Positions 6,488-9,462 of a stretch of DNA of 9,462 nucleotides are shown here, in pieces. The DNA lies in assembly GCA_900551155.1 (NCBI GenBank), contig URVA01000050.1:1-9462 (forward strand), in the 5' to 3' direction. How positions within the stretch are numbered: the first letter of the stretch is position 1; the number at the start of each line of letters is the position of its first letter. The notes beneath the pieces are model-generated. The model was given only the letters and a program-made list of their open reading frames with translations. It was not told the DNA's origin and did not search any database. Origin of the DNA: an uncultured Eggerthella sp. (lineage in GTDB: Bacteria; Actinomycetota; Coriobacteriia; Coriobacteriales; Eggerthellaceae). The position numbers and the translations under genes were made by a program.

Positions 6488-6493
6488 TATACT
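6488..6493 (+). promoter_or_regulatory. Candidate -10 box for the thioesterase gene
   Basis: TATACT matches five of six -10 bases. The hexamer 17 bases upstream, GTTAGT, is a poor -35. A start near 6500 would leave a leader of roughly 95 bases carrying the GCATACTATGC palindrome. Confidence 0.28.
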
Positions 6494-6594
6494 GCATTTT
6501 CAACAATTCGGCTTTGCCTTCGTACATAACAAACTCATGTTACGTAGGCATACTATGCAGCTTTTAAACCACTATTACTACCGTGAGGTTTTTT

Positions 6595-7332
6595 ATGACT
6601 ATCGGATACGAACAAACCTATCAGCTTCGCACGGGCGACTTTGATCGCTATGCTCATCTTCTTCCCTCTTCTATTTTGGATGTATTCCAAGATGTGGCAG
6701 GAGTTAATGCCGAACAGGTGCCAGGCATGACTTGGAAAGAGTTAACCGATGCTGGTTTGTTCTGGGTAGTCACGCGTATTAAATACGAAGTAATTGAAAC
6801 GCCTCATCTTCACGAACAGGTAATTGCGCGCACCTGGCCGCTGGCTCCTACACGCCTAGGATTTCAGCGCGAATATACTATGCGCAAGCTTGATGGAACA
6901 CCTTTAGTTAAGTGCAGCTCCGACTGGATTTTGATGGACTATAAAACTCGCAGCTTTGCTTCCGCTCGTGATTTCTATAACGGACCCCAGGATTTTTCTG
7001 AAGAAAAAGTATTCGAAAAGAAGCTTCGCAAAATTAAAACCTTCGAACCTGAAGACACTGGTGAAACTTTCCAGGTCCACTTTGTTGACATCGATATCAA
7101 TGGACATGTCAACAACTCGAAATACCCCAATTTCGTAATGAACTCGTTAGATCTTAGCGAAGACGAAACTATTAAAACGTTTCAAATTGACTATCGTCAC
7201 GAACTGCGCGCAGGCAGTACTGTGCGCATACATTCAAAACGCGAAGGAAACGTTATAACTTCTATGGGTATTTCTACTGAAGGCGATACCGCTGGCGAAT
7301 GTATGTTTGCCACCCAAATTGAGCTGGCTTAA
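6595..7332 (+). CDS. Acyl-ACP thioesterase (FatA/FatB-like)
   Basis: Hydrolyses fatty acyl-ACP to release free fatty acid in the cytoplasm. The protein of 245 residues is a double hot-dog fold: N-terminal half from YEQTYQLRTGDFDRYAHLLP (5-24), C-terminal half with DIDINGHVNNSKY (165-177). That segment supplies the family's Asp167, Asn169 and His171. Glu203 in IDYRHELRAG matches the Glu of the plant YRRECG motif; the neighbouring Cys is Leu204 here, which is tolerable since work on plant FatB favours Asp/Asn/His/Glu as the catalytic set. The frame is open from a GTG at 6583, but GTGAGG (6583-6588) is itself the ribosome site, six bases (all T) before the ATG at 6595, so I start there. Convergent with the transporter gene, 12 bases away. 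Confidence 0.92.
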   Translation: MTIGYEQTYQLRTGDFDRYAHLLPSSILDVFQDVAGVNAEQVPGMTWKELTDAGLFWVVTRIKYEVIETPHLHEQVIARTWPLAPTRLGFQREYTMRKLDGTPLVKCSSDWILMDYKTRSFASARDFYNGPQDFSEEKVFEKKLRKIKTFEPEDTGETFQVHFVDIDINGHVNNSKYPNFVMNSLDLSEDETIKTFQIDYRHELRAGSTVRIHSKREGNVITSMGISTEGDTAGECMFATQIELA

Positions 7333-7344
7333 TTCAGCCGCCTA

Positions 7345-8721
7345 CTAATCTTGCATTGTTGCTTTTTCGTCCTCAAGCTTGTAAGCAAGCATCTTTGCTA
7401 CGAATACCAGAGCGATTCCAATAACAGAAATTGCACCCGCTACCGTAAATGCAGGAACATAGGTACCAAGCGTTTCCACCGTTGATGCCGCAACCATAGG
7501 ACCAATAAACGAAGCTACAGTGTAGCCAGGATAAACAAACGAATAGTTCTGACCAAAGTTCGCAGACCCAAATGCATCACCCACGATTGCAGGAACAATC
7601 GACATAGTTCCGCCAAAGCATGCACCCACGACACTAACAGCCAGCAAGAAGGTAACAAACGTTGTAGCGTGACCAAGCAAGAGCACCATAACCACAGCGT
7701 TTATCACCAATGAAATAATAAGCGCATTGTAGCGACCAATTGCATCGGATATAAAGCCAAAGCCAAATCGTCCTAAGAAGCTACCAAAAGCCATAACACT
7801 TACCATGATGGCACCTTCAGAAGCAGTAAGGTGAGCTAACTCCTGGCCAATATCAGAAGCGTGACCCGTAACCATCAAACCACTGGTTGAGGAAACCATA
7901 AGCGCAGCAAACAGTACATAGAACAAAGGTTGCTTTACCATTTGCGTTGAGCTGAAAGGAACTTCGCGGTGACCAGAAAGTTTCTCAATTTCTTTTGTGG
8001 TTCGCTTTGTGTGAGCAGCCTCTAAACCAACGTTGTCGTCCTGGATTCTTACCGCGCCACTAGCGGTTGCATTCGCTGCCGCACTTACTGGAATATCGTC
8101 TTCAGCTGTTGCATCTTTTTCACTCCAGCCTTTAGGTGTCCATCCAGCAGGAGGAACATACAAAAGCCAAGAGAATACCAAATACACCACAAGCCATACC
8201 GCGCCAACGATATGAAATGCTGTTGATACATCAAATGTTTCAATAAGCCAGTTGCCCGCTGGTGCAAAAATCATTGGTCCGAGCCCGATAGCACCAATGC
8301 AAACACCATTAGCAAGACCACGCTTATCAGGGAACCATTTAGTCACAACCGCAACAATGGTGTTATACAGCATGCCGTTACCAGCACCTGCAAAGCCACT
8401 ATAAAACAGATACAGCATGGGCAAGTTATCTGCAAAGCCCGAGCAGAACCAACCCAAACCAAACAACACACCCGCGCCTAAAACAATGAATCGCGGTTGG
8501 GTGTGACGCTGAAGCCAACCAGCTAGCATGCTCGAAAAACACGATGCAAGCAGGAAAAGCGAATAGATCATGGACACTTCGGATGTCGTAAAGCCGAATT
8601 CTTCCATGAGAGGTTTATTGAAAATACTCCACATATAGATAGCACCCGTACCTAGTGCAGTAAAAGCACCTGCAGCAAGAATGGCTTCACGTGGAAGATT
8701 TGTTGTTGTTCCCCTTGCCAT
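7345..8721 (-). CDS. MFS transporter, OFA (oxalate/formate antiporter) family
   Basis: A 458-residue, probably 12-helix secondary transporter of the cytoplasmic membrane. Family marks: GAIYMWSIFNKPL in helix 1 (26-38), the loop GWLQRHTQPR (68-77), FYSGFAGAGNG (106-116), WFPDKRGLANG (129-139) and, in the second half, GFISDAIGR (322-330). After helix 6 comes VPPAGWTPKGW (189-199), common in OFA proteins, then a charged and Ala-rich cytoplasmic loop to about residue 260. OFA members exchange small organic anions; the actual substrate here is unknown and need not be oxalate. The start is clear: AAGGAGG (8727-8733) ends five bases before the ATG. The C-terminus meets the thioesterase end with a 12-base gap and no obvious terminator. 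Confidence 0.92.
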   Translation of the reverse strand: MARGTTTNLPREAILAAGAFTALGTGAIYMWSIFNKPLMEEFGFTTSEVSMIYSLFLLASCFSSMLAGWLQRHTQPRFIVLGAGVLFGLGWFCSGFADNLPMLYLFYSGFAGAGNGMLYNTIVAVVTKWFPDKRGLANGVCIGAIGLGPMIFAPAGNWLIETFDVSTAFHIVGAVWLVVYLVFSWLLYVPPAGWTPKGWSEKDATAEDDIPVSAAANATASGAVRIQDDNVGLEAAHTKRTTKEIEKLSGHREVPFSSTQMVKQPLFYVLFAALMVSSTSGLMVTGHASDIGQELAHLTASEGAIMVSVMAFGSFLGRFGFGFISDAIGRYNALIISLVINAVVMVLLLGHATTFVTFLLAVSVVGACFGGTMSIVPAIVGDAFGSANFGQNYSFVYPGYTVASFIGPMVAASTVETLGTYVPAFTVAGAISVIGIALVFVAKMLAYKLEDEKATMQD

Positions 8722-8809
8722 AATCCCCTCCTTGCCGTGCGACTAAAAGCAACCTCAAATGGCCGACTATCACACCGCAAACTGATGTAGCAGAGAAGCT
8801 ATATTCCCT

Positions 8810-8837
8810 AAGTCCTTATATCCCCACATAAGAACTT
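8810..8837 (-). promoter_or_regulatory. Stem-loop at the predicted 5' end of the MFS message
   Basis: On the minus strand AAGTTCTTAT and ATAAGGACTT form ten pairs, one of them G-U, around an 8-base loop (8820-8827). A third copy of the half-site, CTTAT at 8840-8844 on the plus strand, could pair with ATAAG (8828-8832) instead, so two folds or two operator spacings are possible. It is too far from a T-run to be a terminator. Confidence 0.45.
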
Positions 8838-8842
8838 CTCTT

Positions 8843-8848
8843 ATTGTA
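8843..8848 (-). promoter_or_regulatory. Candidate -10 box for the MFS gene
   Basis: Minus-strand TACAAT (5/6) would start transcription near 8836, exactly at the left arm of the stem-loop 8810-8837. TTGCGA lies 20 bases upstream, too far for a standard -35. The leader would be about 115 bases. Confidence 0.3.
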
Positions 8849-8989
8849 GGTCTGCTTATTCCCACAATTCGCAAAAATTGAGTAGATTTATATGCTTAAA
8901 CGATTTTGAAAAGTTATAACAATTAGAAACCCAAGTTATAGTCCTAGGTCATCGCTATGTTCTAGTTTCATTGAAGCTCGCCTGACGGT

Positions 8990-8995
8990 TACAAT
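8990..8995 (+). promoter_or_regulatory. Candidate -10 box for the ybjQ-like gene
   Basis: TACAAT (5/6) would start transcription near 9002, about 28 bases before the ATG, with AAAGGA (9018-9023) as ribosome site. TTGAAG (8971-8976) is only 13 bases upstream, too near for a -35, so the promoter is incomplete by eye. Confidence 0.33.
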
Positions 8996-9029
8996 ATCAA
9001 CAAGCAATCACGAAACGAAAGGAACCGTC

Positions 9030-9353
9030 ATGATTGTTACTACCACCCAATCTATTGAGGGATACAAGATCACGGGTTATTACGGCATTGTTTTTGGCGA
9101 AGTTATTACAGGCATCAATATTTTTAAGGACTTTGGTGCAGGTATTCGCAACATCGTTGGTGGTCGCAGCCAAGGATACGAAGATGAGCTGATGTCTGCT
9201 CGCACTGAAGCATTACAAGAGCTCGAGCAGCGCGCTGCCGAGATGGGTGCCCATGCTGTTGTTGGTGTTGATATGGACTACGAAGTACTCGGACAAGGCA
9301 ACATGCTTATGGTTACCGCATCAGGCACTGCAGTAACCGTAGAAGCAGTTTAG
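9030..9353 (+). CDS. ybjQ: YbjQ/UPF0145 family protein, function uncertain
   Basis: A 107-residue cytoplasmic protein of Pfam YbjQ_1 (PF01906), a widespread small family forming ring-shaped oligomers whose role is not established; it is often labelled a putative heavy-metal-binding domain. Family marks are all present: MIVTTTQSIEGYKI at the N-terminus, IVGGRSQGYEDEL (42-54), ARTEALQELEQRAAEMGAHA (57-76), VVGVDMDYEVLG (77-88) and MVTASGTAV (94-102). Length is normal. The start is supported by AAAGGA six bases before the ATG. It stands divergent from the transporter, and a hairpin follows 24 bases after its stop. Confidence 0.94.
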   Translation: MIVTTTQSIEGYKITGYYGIVFGEVITGINIFKDFGAGIRNIVGGRSQGYEDELMSARTEALQELEQRAAEMGAHAVVGVDMDYEVLGQGNMLMVTASGTAVTVEAV

Positions 9354-9377
9354 CTAACTTTTACAGTGCATTTGTCT

Positions 9378-9412
9378 ACAGGTGATGGAAAATGTTCATC
9401 CCCTGTTTTGTT
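9378..9412 (+). terminator. Probable rho-independent terminator after the ybjQ-like gene
   Basis: ACAGG-T-GATG (9378-9387) pairs with CATC-C-CCTGT (9397-9406) with a single T/C mismatch and a 9-base loop, followed by TTTTGTT (9406-9412). The stem and T-run fit an intrinsic terminator, but the same bases contain AGGTGAT and an ATG that could start another gene. Confidence 0.5.
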
Positions 9413-9462
9413 AATAAAGAAGCACTCGTTATTGGCATTTTAACAGCAGAAATAGGGGCATC
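9392..9462 (+). CDS. Possible start of a further gene running off the window
   Basis: From the ATG at 9392 the frame is open to the window end and begins MFIPCFVNKEALVIGILTAE, with a hydrophobic stretch as in a membrane protein. AGGTGAT (9380-9386), five bases upstream, matches the extended Shine-Dalgarno sequence. Only 23 codons are visible, so chance openness is quite likely, and the terminator-like hairpin covers the same bases. I cannot assign a family. Confidence 0.25.
   Translation, partial: MFIPCFVNKEALVIGILTAEIGA

Larger units (their letters stand above)
6253..6594. other. Gene-free stretch upstream of the thioesterase
   Basis: Apart from the nested repeats at 6279-6358 and the candidate promoter at 6488-6493, this T-rich region holds no gene I can support. 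Open frames in it have no ribosome site or protein-like composition. GCATACTATGC (6548-6558) is a perfect odd palindrome about 37 bases before the thioesterase ATG, and a TACGTA palindrome (6541-6546) lies beside it; a regulator site there is possible. Confidence 0.4.
8722..9029. other. Divergent intergenic region between the MFS and YbjQ genes
   Basis: This 308-base gap holds no gene I can support. It carries promoter-like boxes for both sides (TACAAT at 8843-8848 on minus; TACAAT at 8990-8995 and TATAGT at 8938-8943 on plus), a stem-loop at 8810-8837, a direct repeat AAGTTATA (8911-8918 and 8933-8940, 22 bases apart), and an inverted pair GACGGTT (8984-8990) and AACCGTC (9023-9029). Confidence 0.45.

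Noticed and set aside
6271..6644. Plus-strand frames of 98 and 81 codons in the gap before the thioesterase
   Set aside because: No ribosome site at either start, composition like random AT-rich translation, and one runs into the thioesterase gene in another frame.

Overview
The window reads as ordinary chromosomal DNA of a host-associated, probably anaerobic Gram-positive bacterium (Bacillota or a low-GC Coriobacteriia-like actinobacterium; I cannot decide between them). Reasons: a bile-salt-hydrolase-type enzyme, a bacterial FatA/FatB-like acyl-ACP thioesterase, a PcrA-type helicase with the Gram-positive C-terminal domain, an OFA-family transporter, strong AAGGAGG-like ribosome binding sites and a moderately AT-leaning composition. 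There is no phage, transposon, rRNA, tRNA or CRISPR array.

Layout. 1-924 (-): conloylglycine-hydrolase-family gene, cut off by the window edge before its C-terminus. 925-1170: divergent regulatory gap with two inverted repeats. 1171-2349 (+): cation diffusion facilitator with Mn-type metal-site residues and a doubled C-terminal domain. 2349-2442: degenerate tandem repeats filling the convergent gap. 2440-3582 (-): ATP-grasp ligase of unknown substrate, starting at an ATG two codons inside the longest open frame. 3618-3732: a second, related tandem-repeat array between this gene and the helicase. 3716-5971 (-): PcrA/UvrD helicase. 5972-6594: a gap holding a 25-residue leucine-rich membrane peptide gene (6094-6171), two hairpins, a minus-strand extended -10 box and a nested inverted repeat. 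6595-7332 (+): acyl-ACP thioesterase, with its start set by a GAGG site. 7345-8721 (-): OFA-type MFS transporter, convergent with the thioesterase and only 12 bases away. 8722-9029: divergent gap with structured leaders. 9030-9353 (+): YbjQ/UPF0145 protein, followed by a hairpin that either terminates transcription or lies over the start of a further gene running off the window.

The large genes are mostly housekeeping or transport functions with no obvious shared pathway. Bile salt hydrolase, metal efflux and an organic-anion transporter fit life in an animal gut or mucosa, but that is inference. The two most unusual features are not large genes. One is the 25-residue hydrophobic peptide with a strong but partly hidden ribosome binding site, facing a possible minus-strand RNA: the architecture of a type I toxin-antitoxin locus. 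The other is the pair of 14-19-base degenerate repeat arrays sharing a core like ACTAAGCGCA, which sit exactly over the ends of three adjacent genes.
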